The notes under the pieces: generated by a model | What the model was told of the DNA's origin: nothing | What the model saw: the letters and a program-made list of their open reading frames with translations, nothing else | Database searches by the model: none | Shown here: positions 25,067 through 33,009 of the stretch, one piece after another | How positions within the stretch are numbered: the stretch's first letter is position 1 | How the letters are laid out: every line of letters begins with the position of its first letter | Translations under genes and position numbers: made by a program | Assembly (NCBI GenBank): GCA_902573425.1 | Contig: CACGJO010000001.1 | Coordinates: 248,001-312,000 of the forward strand | DNA length: 64,000 nt | Origin: an uncultured Pelagibacteraceae bacterium | GTDB lineage: Bacteria > Pseudomonadota > Alphaproteobacteria > Pelagibacterales > Pelagibacteraceae | Reading direction: 5' to 3'

Positions 25067-26257
25067 TTAAATTGCGGGAAATTTAAGGATAAATTCGGTA
25101 CCAACACCCTCTTCGCTTTTAATATCCATATCAGCTCTGTGTTGATTTATAATGTGTTTTACAATTGCTAGGCCGAGTCCAGTACCACCTACATCTTTAC
25201 TTTTAGAGGGATTTACCCTGAAAAATCTTTCAGTGACTCTGTGTATATATTCTTTTGGAATACCAATTCCCTGATCTTTGATTGAAACGATTACGAACTC
25301 TTCATTGTTTTCAACTTTAACAAATATTTTTTTACCTTTTTTGCTATATTTTGCAGCATTATCGATCAAATTAGAAAACACTTCTGTTAATCTATCTTGT
25401 TCTCCTAAAATCTCATATTCATTATCTGGGGCTTTTAATTCAGCCTGTATTTCATTTTTTTTGAGTATCTCGTTATTCATTTCAATAACTGAAGATATAA
25501 TTTTTTTAATATCTACCTTTTTTTCAGGTCTAATATGCTCTTGTAATTCTATTTTAGATAAAGAGAGTAGATCTCTAACGATATTCTCCATTCTAACCGT
25601 CTGTTGAAAAAGTATAGGTAAAAATTTCTTTTGGCTTTCAAAATCATTTGATGCGTGTCCTTTATTTATCGTTTCTAGGCCTAATTTTATGCTTTGAAGA
25701 GGTGTTCTTAATTCATGAGATACGTTTGCAACAAAGTCAGATCTTAGCCTTTGCGTCTTAATAATTTCTGTTAAATCTTTTAGAAAAATTACTACTGAAT
25801 TTTGATTATTTAAAATTATGTAGGAAGAAAAGAACTGAAAAGTTGGATTGTTAAGTTCAATATCAATTTTTTTATTTTTTTTTGTTGATAAGACAACATC
25901 AATATTTTGCAAAATTTCAGGAACCCTTAAAACTGTAGCTATATGTTTACCTTGAAGTTTTTTTCCAAATTTTTTTGTAGCTGCTGTGTTTAAAAATTTT
26001 ATATTTTTAAATTTATCAATCTCAAATAAAACATCATCTATTTGATTAAAAGTATTACTCGATAATCCTTTTTCATTACCATTTAATTCTTCTTCTTCCA
26101 AAATTTCTTCTTCTTTTTCAATTTCTTCTGATTTTAGTTTGTCTTTTTGTCTATTTATTTCTGATTTTGCGGCTATACCTGCTCCGATACTTTTAAAAGA
26201 TACGAATATAACAAATATAGCAAGACCTGCGCCTATTAATATAAAGAGTAAATCCAT
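25067..26257 (-). CDS. phoR: Phosphate regulon sensor histidine kinase PhoR
   Basis: PhoR phosphorylates PhoB when phosphate is scarce. The 396-residue protein has one N-terminal membrane helix (about residues 4-26), a Glu/Lys-rich linker, a PAS-like segment, the HisKA motif VANVSHELRTPL (His about 181) and the HATPase motifs NLIDNAAKYS, GIGIPKE and GGTGLGLAIV. It has no large periplasmic domain, which is normal for PhoR acting through PstB and PhoU. A TATAAT lies just six bases before its ATG, but it is also 48 bases after agt on the same strand and may be co-transcribed with plcP-agt. Confidence 0.94.
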   Translation of the reverse strand: MDLLFILIGAGLAIFVIFVSFKSIGAGIAAKSEINRQKDKLKSEEIEKEEEILEEEELNGNEKGLSSNTFNQIDDVLFEIDKFKNIKFLNTAATKKFGKKLQGKHIATVLRVPEILQNIDVVLSTKKNKKIDIELNNPTFQFFSSYIILNNQNSVVIFLKDLTEIIKTQRLRSDFVANVSHELRTPLQSIKLGLETINKGHASNDFESQKKFLPILFQQTVRMENIVRDLLSLSKIELQEHIRPEKKVDIKKIISSVIEMNNEILKKNEIQAELKAPDNEYEILGEQDRLTEVFSNLIDNAAKYSKKGKKIFVKVENNEEFVIVSIKDQGIGIPKEYIHRVTERFFRVNPSKSKDVGGTGLGLAIVKHIINQHRADMDIKSEEGVGTEFILKFPAI

Positions 26258-26304
26258 TAATTAATTATAGTTGAAGTAAGGTTAATTTAAAGGGGAGATA
26301 TGTC

Positions 26305-27339
26305 CTAGTTTACTGTAGTGTTATTGATAAATATCTCTGCACATCTCTTCCAAGTAAATTGTTTAGCAAATTCTTTACAGTTGTCTCTATCTGCTTTTAA
26401 AGCTGTCAAAGCCGCTTTTTTTAAATCTTTATCAAGACAACCAATTGATTTTCCATTAGCTAATTTAAAAATATCCATTGTACCTGGGCAATCAGCGTAA
26501 CCTGCTACGGGTGTTCCTGCCATCAAAGACTCTATACATACAATTCCAAATGTTTCCGTTTTTGATGGAAAAACAAAAACGTCAGCTGATGCAAAATAAG
26601 AAGCTAATTCACCGTTCGTTTTTTGACCAACAAACTTAGCATCGGGATACTCTTTTGTGAGTTTTTTTAAATGGGGGCCTGTACCAACTAATATTTTTTT
26701 ACCTGGTAAATCAAGGTCTAAAAAATCTTTAATATTTTTTTCCAATGCGATCCTTCCTACATAAACAAAAATTGGTTTGTTGTAATTTAATGTCATTTTC
26801 TTTGGTTCTCCTAAATGATCTGCCCCTCTTGTCCAAACAACCATTTTGTCATTAATTACCCCTATATCGCTTAATTCTTTTTTCATCGACTCTGTAGTGA
26901 CTAATACCCTTTCAGCTTTATTGTGAAAGTTACTTAAAAATTTTTGGGATATTTTTTCGGGTATTATAGGGAGATATAATTTTAGATATTTATCAAATCT
27001 AGTGTGAAAACTTGTAGTAAATTTTATCTTATTTCTACCTAAATATCTTCTAGCTGATAGTCCTAAAGGTCCCTCTGTAGCAATATGTATTCTAAACTGT
27101 TCATTATTATTTTGTGCTTCGATCATTTCTTTTTTAATTAATTTACCAACCTTCCATACATTTATGGCTAATTTGATTTCATTATATTTGGGCATTGGAA
27201 CTGTGAAAAATTGAGTAGGTTTAATGTAGCTAACTTTGTGACCCATTTTTTTTAATTCAATTTCTAATCTTGAATAAGATCTGGTCACACCATTTAAAAC
27301 ATGTTCCGGACAAGCATCCGTAACAATTAATATTCTCAT
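26305..27339 (-). CDS. agt: Family 4 glycosyltransferase, likely glycolipid synthase of phosphate-stress lipid remodelling
   Basis: This 344-residue GT-B enzyme has the N-terminal MRILIVTDACPEHVLNGV and the C-terminal sugar-nucleotide motif with two glutamates, SKTETFGIVCIESLMAG (about residue 265). It is six bases downstream of plcP. In marine bacteria, PlcP-Agt pairs convert phospholipid into diacylglycerol and then into mono- or diglycosyl lipid when phosphate is low, and context makes that role the best reading. The sugar donor (UDP-glucose, UDP-glucuronate or another) cannot be told. phoR follows on the same strand. Confidence 0.85.
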   Translation of the reverse strand: MRILIVTDACPEHVLNGVTRSYSRLEIELKKMGHKVSYIKPTQFFTVPMPKYNEIKLAINVWKVGKLIKKEMIEAQNNNEQFRIHIATEGPLGLSARRYLGRNKIKFTTSFHTRFDKYLKLYLPIIPEKISQKFLSNFHNKAERVLVTTESMKKELSDIGVINDKMVVWTRGADHLGEPKKMTLNYNKPIFVYVGRIALEKNIKDFLDLDLPGKKILVGTGPHLKKLTKEYPDAKFVGQKTNGELASYFASADVFVFPSKTETFGIVCIESLMAGTPVAGYADCPGTMDIFKLANGKSIGCLDKDLKKAALTALKADRDNCKEFAKQFTWKRCAEIFINNTTVN

Positions 27340-27344
27340 AAATG

Positions 27345-28157
27345 TTAAACTACCTCTTTAAGCTGAGTTCTGTAATTTACTACTTCTTGTCTAATTTCAT
27401 CCCACTTAATAATTTCCATTTTTCCATCTAGATGCTCTACAAGAGCAGTGCAGTTCTCTACCCAATCACCACAATTTAAATAGTTCACTCCATCAAAATT
27501 TTGATTTGAAGCTTTATGAATATGTCCACAAATAATTCCGTCGACATTTTTCTTTTTACCGTAGCTTGATACAGTTTTTTCATAATCACCTATATATTTA
27601 ACTGCATTCTTTACTTTATTTTTTAAAAATTTTGCAAGCGACCACTTCTCCTTGCCAAAAATGTTTCTAATAAAATTTACTAAATTATTTAATCTTAATA
27701 AGAAATTATAAGCGATGGCACCCACTTTAGATAACCAGGGTGCATATTTCATAACACCATCCCACTGGTCTCCATGAATTACCACATATTTTTTTTTATC
27801 AACTGTTTCATGTATACATTTGTTTATTAACTCAACATCACCAAAATTTATTGGAACAAACTTTCTAAAAATCTCATCGTGGTTTCCTGTAATATATTTT
27901 ACTTTTGTACCGTGTCTTGCCTTTCTAAGAGTTTTTTGAATGACATCATTGTGTTCTTGTGGCCAAAAAAAACTTTTTTTGAGAGCCCAAATATCGAAGA
28001 TGTCTCCCACCAAATAAAGATTTTCTGATCTTGTGTGTTTATAAAATTCTAAGAGTTTATTTGCTTGGCAACCAACTGTTCCTAGATGAACATCTGAGAT
28101 GAATATACTTTTAAATGTAAGTATTTTTCCTTCGGCGCTAGATTTTATTTGTTTCAT
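27345..28157 (-). CDS. plcP: PlcP-type metallophosphoesterase (phospholipase C for lipid remodelling)
   Basis: This 270-residue calcineurin-like phosphoesterase has the five metal-binding motifs: ISDVHLG (about residue 21), GDIFDIW, GNHDE (about 96), HGDQWDG and GHIHKA (about 215). The family is often labelled UDP-2,3-diacylglucosamine hydrolase (LpxH-like). Members next to Agt glycosyltransferases remove the phosphorylated head group from phospholipids under phosphate starvation. The upstream Pho-box-like array and the adjacent Pho genes support PlcP over LpxH. Agt follows after five bases. Confidence 0.85.
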   Translation of the reverse strand: MKQIKSSAEGKILTFKSIFISDVHLGTVGCQANKLLEFYKHTRSENLYLVGDIFDIWALKKSFFWPQEHNDVIQKTLRKARHGTKVKYITGNHDEIFRKFVPINFGDVELINKCIHETVDKKKYVVIHGDQWDGVMKYAPWLSKVGAIAYNFLLRLNNLVNFIRNIFGKEKWSLAKFLKNKVKNAVKYIGDYEKTVSSYGKKKNVDGIICGHIHKASNQNFDGVNYLNCGDWVENCTALVEHLDGKMEIIKWDEIRQEVVNYRTQLKEVV

Positions 28158-28198
28158 TTTATAAAACGAATCTCTTCTTTTAGTTGAATCATAAATAT

Positions 28199-28216
28199 GT
28201 TACAGAAATGTTAAAA
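28199..28216 (-). promoter_or_regulatory. Pho-box-like repeats upstream of plcP
   Basis: On the minus strand TTTTAAC (28210-28216) and CTGTAAC (28199-28205) lie 11 bases apart. A -10-like TATGAT follows at 28188-28193. They occupy the 60-base gap between plcP and the divergent diacylglycerol-kinase-like gene, whose ATG is two bases away, so the site could affect both. Confidence 0.55.
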
Positions 28217-28217
28217 A

Positions 28218-29117
28218 ATGATTAAAAAATTAAAATTTTCCATCATTTTTAATGCTAACGCAGCAGGTGGAAGAAAATTAAAGCTTATCAACAAAGTAAT
28301 AGAGCTTCTTAAAATAGATCATTCGGTAGAGTTATTTAAAACCAGCTCTGAAAAAGATGCTGAAAAAGTTTTTAGTGAATTATCAAAAAATAACACAGAT
28401 AGAGTCGTAATTGCAGGTGGTGATGGTTCAGTATGTTTTGGAATAAATCAGATCATAAATAAGTACAAAGACATTGATAAGCCTATTATCGGTTACATAC
28501 CTGCAGGAACAGCAAATATACTTCAGATTGAAACACAAATAGAAAAAAAAGCTAAAGAAATTTATAAAGTACTTGTTTCAGAAAACACCAAAAAAATTAA
28601 TCTTGCAAAAATTAATGATAAATATTTCTTTCTTATGGCTGGGATTGGTTTTGACTCAGAGATTGTGCATTCAATAGACTCTCAAATTAAAAAATATTTA
28701 GGTAAGATAATTTTTGCGCTTAAAGGTCTGCAACATTTTATATTTCTAAAAAATAAAAAGATGAAAGTTAATGTCGATGGAAAAATAATTAAAGCCGATT
28801 GGGTACTTGTAACAAATTCAAAATATTATGCAGGACCACACTCTATTACGAAAAAAACAAATATTTTTGATAATAAAGTTATTGCTTATATATTTGAAGA
28901 TCTTTCAAGAATTAAAATTTTATATTACCTTTGGCTAATATTATCAAAAGGAGATTTAAGTAGAGCAAAAAGTATTATTACTAAAGAGCTTGATAAGTTA
29001 GAAATTGATAAACTTGAAAATAAAGTTCTCTCACAAATAGATGGTGAGGACTTTGGTTTTGAAGACAAATTAATAATTAGAAAAAGTGATAAATCTTTTA
29101 ACTTGTTAGTACCCTAG
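28218..29117 (+). CDS. Diacylglycerol kinase-like lipid kinase
   Basis: This 299-residue protein of the diacylglycerol/sphingosine kinase catalytic family has the nucleotide motif IAGGDGSVCFGINQI (about residue 62) and YIPAGTANI (about 96). Such enzymes phosphorylate diacylglycerol or related lipids. It is divergent from plcP, whose product would be diacylglycerol. A likely role is recycling that diacylglycerol into phosphatidic acid when phosphate returns, or balancing the pool for Agt. It shares the stop tetramer CTAG with the convergent downstream gene. Confidence 0.87.
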   Translation: MIKKLKFSIIFNANAAGGRKLKLINKVIELLKIDHSVELFKTSSEKDAEKVFSELSKNNTDRVVIAGGDGSVCFGINQIINKYKDIDKPIIGYIPAGTANILQIETQIEKKAKEIYKVLVSENTKKINLAKINDKYFFLMAGIGFDSEIVHSIDSQIKKYLGKIIFALKGLQHFIFLKNKKMKVNVDGKIIKADWVLVTNSKYYAGPHSITKKTNIFDNKVIAYIFEDLSRIKILYYLWLILSKGDLSRAKSIITKELDKLEIDKLENKVLSQIDGEDFGFEDKLIIRKSDKSFNLLVP

Positions 29118-30058
29118 ACTTTTGCGAATTCTCCACCTGATCGGTAACGCCACAACCATTTTTCCATTTCTTTTTCAATTTCAGATGGCTTAATGTTTAA
29201 ATCTTCAAGGGTTAAGTGATCACCTGATACTACATTATCTTTTTCAGAAAGAATTATGCATTGATCTTTTGTTATTACTGGATCAATTGGCAGTAAGCTT
29301 AATAAGGATCCTTGTATTTTTGCAAGCGTCATTGGTACATCAGCAACTATTCTTTTTTTTCCAATTACTTTTAAAATTAATTTAATCATATCACCAAAAC
29401 TGATAACTCTACCGCCACCCAATTCATAAATTTTGCCTTCATTATTTTTCGTCTCTATTGCCTTTAAAATTGCTTTTGCCACATCGTTCACAAAAATTGG
29501 TTCAAATTTATAACTGGTGTTAACAACTGGTATAATCGGAGACAAACTTAGTTTAGCAAATAAATTTGTAAAATTATCTTCATTTCCTATTACAACACTC
29601 GGTCTAATTATTACTGTTTTATCAAAATTATTTAATGCTTTTTCTTCTCCTAGAAATTTAGATTGTTGGTATTTAGACTTAGAGTCTTTGTTCGCGCCTA
29701 TTGCTGAAACATGTACAAATTTTTTTACATCTGATTTTTTACATAACTTTGCAATACTTTCGGGAATTTCAGCATGGACTGTATTAAATTTTTGTTTTCT
29801 GTTTTCAAATAATATGCCGCAAAGATTTATGACTACGTCTGAGTTTTCAATTGCATTTTTAATCTCATCGAAATTATTTTGACCAAATTTGATTATCTCT
29901 ATGGCTCCTGGAGGCGCTTGAGTCTTTAAATACGTTTTTGTAAAGGGATTACGTGTTGGAATAATGCATCTGAAGTTCTTTCTGGTCAAATTTCTGACAA
30001 GATAACGTCCTATAAAACCACCACCGCCTAGAATTGTTGCTATTGGGTAATTGTTCAT
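29114..30058 (-). CDS. NDUFA9-like atypical short-chain dehydrogenase
   Basis: This 314-residue NAD(P)-binding Rossmann protein has GGGGFIGRYLVRNL at its N-terminus. It resembles the atypical SDR family of the complex I assembly subunit NDUFA9, which is common in alphaproteobacteria. The segment VHVSAIGAN followed by YQQSKFLGEE keeps a Tyr-x3-Lys-like spacing. Its role (complex I stability, ubiquinone-related) is inferred from the family only. It is convergent with the lipid kinase gene and divergent from rnd, with 18 bases between start codons. Confidence 0.85.
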   Translation of the reverse strand: MNNYPIATILGGGGFIGRYLVRNLTRKNFRCIIPTRNPFTKTYLKTQAPPGAIEIIKFGQNNFDEIKNAIENSDVVINLCGILFENRKQKFNTVHAEIPESIAKLCKKSDVKKFVHVSAIGANKDSKSKYQQSKFLGEEKALNNFDKTVIIRPSVVIGNEDNFTNLFAKLSLSPIIPVVNTSYKFEPIFVNDVAKAILKAIETKNNEGKIYELGGGRVISFGDMIKLILKVIGKKRIVADVPMTLAKIQGSLLSLLPIDPVITKDQCIILSEKDNVVSGDHLTLEDLNIKPSEIEKEMEKWLWRYRSGGEFAKV

Positions 30059-30076
30059 GGTAATTAGAATAAGTAT

Positions 30077-30700
30077 ATGAAGATTAATAAATTTTCAAAC
30101 GATTTGCCTAAAGAAATTGTCTCACAGATAAAAGATAGTATTGCTATAGATACTGAAGCTACCGGATTAAAAATACCTGAAAGAGACAAATTAAGTTTAA
30201 TACAAATTTGTGATGCAAAAGGAGAAGTCTACGTAATTCAGCCTGATAGAAAAACATATAAAGCACCAAATTTAGTCTCGATTTTAGAAAACGATAAAAT
30301 TTTAAAAATTGGTCACTTTTTAAGATTTGATAAAAGCGCATTAGAATTTTTCCTTAAGTGCAAAATTAAAAATATATTTGATACTAAAATTGCTAGTAAA
30401 GTTGTTCGAACTTACACAGATCAACATGGTCTTAAAAACTTAGTTTTTGAATTTTGTAATAAAAATTTAGATAAAAGAGCTAGTAGCAGCGATTGGAATA
30501 AAGATATAAACGAATTTAGTACCAAACAATTAGAGTACGCAGCAAACGATGTAATATTTCTTCATAAAATAAAAGCAGAATTAGAAAAAATGCTGATCAG
30601 AGAAAAGAGAATGGATTTATATGAGAGCTGTATTAAATTTTTAGATACGAGAATTAAATTAGACCAATCTGGATTTAAATTTGATATTTTTGAACATTAA
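30077..30700 (+). CDS. rnd: Ribonuclease D-like 3'-5' exonuclease (short form)
   Basis: This 207-residue DEDDy exonuclease has AIDTEATGL (Exo I, about residue 22), GHFLRFDKSALE (Exo II) and the Exo III block YAANDVIFLHKI (about 155). It has only the catalytic domain; the HRDC domains of longer RNase D are missing, as in other short alphaproteobacterial forms. It probably matures tRNA 3' ends. Its last base is the first base of the kdsD start (TAATG overlap), opening a long plus-strand run. Confidence 0.92.
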   Translation: MKINKFSNDLPKEIVSQIKDSIAIDTEATGLKIPERDKLSLIQICDAKGEVYVIQPDRKTYKAPNLVSILENDKILKIGHFLRFDKSALEFFLKCKIKNIFDTKIASKVVRTYTDQHGLKNLVFEFCNKNLDKRASSSDWNKDINEFSTKQLEYAANDVIFLHKIKAELEKMLIREKRMDLYESCIKFLDTRIKLDQSGFKFDIFEH

Positions 30701-31659
30701 TGAGTAAAAAAAATTACATAAAAATTGGAAAAAAATCAGCAGCAGTTCAAATTTCTGAATTGAAAAAAATCAATAAAGTTTTCAACTCATCATTTGCTAA
30801 GGCAGTTGATGTACTTGCAACTTGTAAAGGTAAAGTAATTTGTGCAGGTGTTGGTAAATCTGGTTTAATAGCAAGAAAAGTATCTGCAACATTATCAAGT
30901 ATTGGTGTTTCAAGTTTTTTTTGTGATCCAGGTACAGCAAGACATGGTGACATGGGTCAGATTGAAAAAAAAGATGTCCTTTTAATTTTTTCTTATTCAG
31001 GAAATTCAGAAGAACTAGCTGACATGCTCAACTATGCAAATAGATTCTCAATTAAAGTAATAGGTATTGCAAGTTTGAAAGACAGTATTTTATTAAAAGC
31101 AAGTGATATAAAATTATTATTACCAAAAGTAAAAGAGGCAGATATTTCATCAATTGTTCCAACATCAAGTACAACTATGACTTTAGTATTAGGCGATTCA
31201 TTGTGTGCTGCAATTCAATACAAGAAAAAATTTTCTAAAGAGATTTTTAAAAGGTACCATAAAGGAGGCAGTCTTGGAAAAAACCTTCTTTTAGTTAAAG
31301 ATATTATGATAAGCGGAAAAAAAATTCCAACTATAGATAAAAATAAAACTATTGGTGATGCAGCAAAAGTTATAAGCGCTAAAAAACTAGGATTAGTTTT
31401 AGTTATGAGAAAAAATAAATTAATATCAATTGCTACTGATGGGGATTGTAGACGCGGTTTAGCAAAATTTTCAAAAAACGATAAAATTGAAAAAATTGCA
31501 AATAGAAATCCATTTAAAATAAATGAGGATACAACTGCATACAAAGCGCTCTCTATAATGAACCAAAAAAAAATTACATCACTTATTGTTTCTTCCAGGT
31601 CAGGGAAAATAAAAGGTATTTGTCATATTCATCATCTACTTTCACATGGTATTAAATAA
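30700..31659 (+). CDS. kdsD: Arabinose-5-phosphate isomerase (KdsD/KpsF)
   Basis: KdsD converts ribulose-5-phosphate to arabinose-5-phosphate, the first step toward KDO. The 319-residue protein has a SIS domain (GVGKSGLIARKVSATLSS about residue 50; FSYSGNSEEL about 105) and two C-terminal CBS repeats. The catalytic loop reads RHGDMGQI where the family usually has LHGDLGM, with Thr in place of the usual Glu just before it. lptC overlaps its 3' end by 14 bases. kdsB lies 17 kb upstream. Confidence 0.93.
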   Translation: MSKKNYIKIGKKSAAVQISELKKINKVFNSSFAKAVDVLATCKGKVICAGVGKSGLIARKVSATLSSIGVSSFFCDPGTARHGDMGQIEKKDVLLIFSYSGNSEELADMLNYANRFSIKVIGIASLKDSILLKASDIKLLLPKVKEADISSIVPTSSTTMTLVLGDSLCAAIQYKKKFSKEIFKRYHKGGSLGKNLLLVKDIMISGKKIPTIDKNKTIGDAAKVISAKKLGLVLVMRKNKLISIATDGDCRRGLAKFSKNDKIEKIANRNPFKINEDTTAYKALSIMNQKKITSLIVSSRSGKIKGICHIHHLLSHGIK

Positions 31660-32248
31660 ATCAAAAATAAAGAGAAAAAACCTAATACAGATTTCTTTAG
31701 TATTTTTTGGTTTATTGATAATTTTTTTTACATATTTTTACAGCGGAGATAAAGAATCCTCATTAGATAAAGTTGAAGAAAAAGAAACTCAAAAAAATGT
31801 TATTGAAAAAGAAGGTTTTAACACATTCGAAAATATTACATATGAAGGTAAAGACTCGAATAATAATAATTTTATATTAAATTCAGAGTATGCAGAATTT
31901 GCTACCAATAAATCAAATATTATTTATATGAAAAAAATAATTTGTAGATTTTTTTTTAAAGATGGAACAGTTTTAAAAATTATAAGCGACAAAGGTATAT
32001 ACGATAATATCTCAAATGATATGGAATTTGAGGAAAATGTTGAAATGTACTATTTGGAAAATAAATTATTCTCTGATAAAGCAAATTTTGTAAATTCTGA
32101 AAATTATTTTATTGTTCAAGGTAACGTAATTGGAGAGGGTCCGTTAGGAAATGTTGCTGCTGATAAGCTAAATGTTGATTTAATTCAAAAAAAAATGAAG
32201 ATTAGTATGTACAATGAAAGTAAAGTTAATATAAAAGTAAATTATTAA
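31646..32248 (+). CDS. lptC: LPS export protein LptC
   Basis: LptC anchors the periplasmic lipopolysaccharide bridge to LptBFG. The 200-residue protein has one N-terminal membrane helix (about residues 15-32) and a beta-rich periplasmic domain (ITYEGKDSNNNNFILNSEYAEF, then FFKDGTVLKIISDKGIYDN), as in the LptC/OstA superfamily. Alphaproteobacteria usually have lptA between lptC and lptB; here lptB begins on the next base. Sequence conservation is low, so the call rests on architecture and context. Confidence 0.82.
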   Translation: MVLNKSKIKRKNLIQISLVFFGLLIIFFTYFYSGDKESSLDKVEEKETQKNVIEKEGFNTFENITYEGKDSNNNNFILNSEYAEFATNKSNIIYMKKIICRFFFKDGTVLKIISDKGIYDNISNDMEFEENVEMYYLENKLFSDKANFVNSENYFIVQGNVIGEGPLGNVAADKLNVDLIQKKMKISMYNESKVNIKVNY

Positions 32249-33004
32249 ATGAAAAAAAGTTTTAGAATAATTAAATTTAAAAAAAATAAACCAGTTTTAC
32301 AGGTCAAAAATTTAAGTAAATCTTTTGATGGTAGACCAATTTTAAAAAAAATAAATTTAGAGTTATACCCAGGTGAGATAGTTGGTTTAATTGGTCCAAA
32401 TGGATCTGGAAAATCTACACTTTATGGTTCGATAATTGGTCAACATAAAGTTGAAAGTGGTTCAATCTTTTTAAGTCAAAAAGATATTACATCAAAACCA
32501 ATTCATGAAAGAGCAAAATTAGGAATTGCTTATTTAAGTCAGTATAGAAGTGTATTTAATATGACAGTGCTAGATAATCTTTTAGGAATTTGCCAAATAT
32601 CAATAAAAGAAACTGATAAGCAAAAGTTGATGGTAGAAAAATTGCTTACAGAGTTTAACTTGCAACATCTTAGAAATATAAACGCAAATTCTCTTTCTGG
32701 GGGAGAGGTGAGGCGATTACAAATTGCTAGAACATTAATTAATGAGCCTAAAGTAATATTGTTAGACGAACCAATGGCAGCTTTAGATCCAATTATTGTT
32801 CAAGATATTCAAAAATTTATATTGAAATTACAATCTTATGGATGTGGGGTAATTGTGACTGATCACCAAGTACAGAATCTTTTTGAAATAGTAGACAGGG
32901 CCATGGTCATTGGTGAACAGACTATAATCGCCTCTGGAAAGCCAAAAGATATATTGAAATCTGAAAAAGCTAGAGAAATATATTTTGGTTCTTATGAAAA
33001 TTAA
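32249..33004 (+). CDS. lptB: LPS export ATPase LptB
   Basis: This ABC ATPase powers lipopolysaccharide extraction with LptFG. The 251-residue protein has Walker A GPNGSGKST (about residue 50), the Q-loop region YLSQYRSVFNMTV, the signature LSGGEVRRLQIART and Walker B VILLDEPMAALDP. It lies directly after lptC and five bases before aroA. lptF and lptG are not in the window. Confidence 0.95.
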   Translation: MKKSFRIIKFKKNKPVLQVKNLSKSFDGRPILKKINLELYPGEIVGLIGPNGSGKSTLYGSIIGQHKVESGSIFLSQKDITSKPIHERAKLGIAYLSQYRSVFNMTVLDNLLGICQISIKETDKQKLMVEKLLTEFNLQHLRNINANSLSGGEVRRLQIARTLINEPKVILLDEPMAALDPIIVQDIQKFILKLQSYGCGVIVTDHQVQNLFEIVDRAMVIGEQTIIASGKPKDILKSEKAREIYFGSYEN

Positions 33005-33009
33005 AAAGC

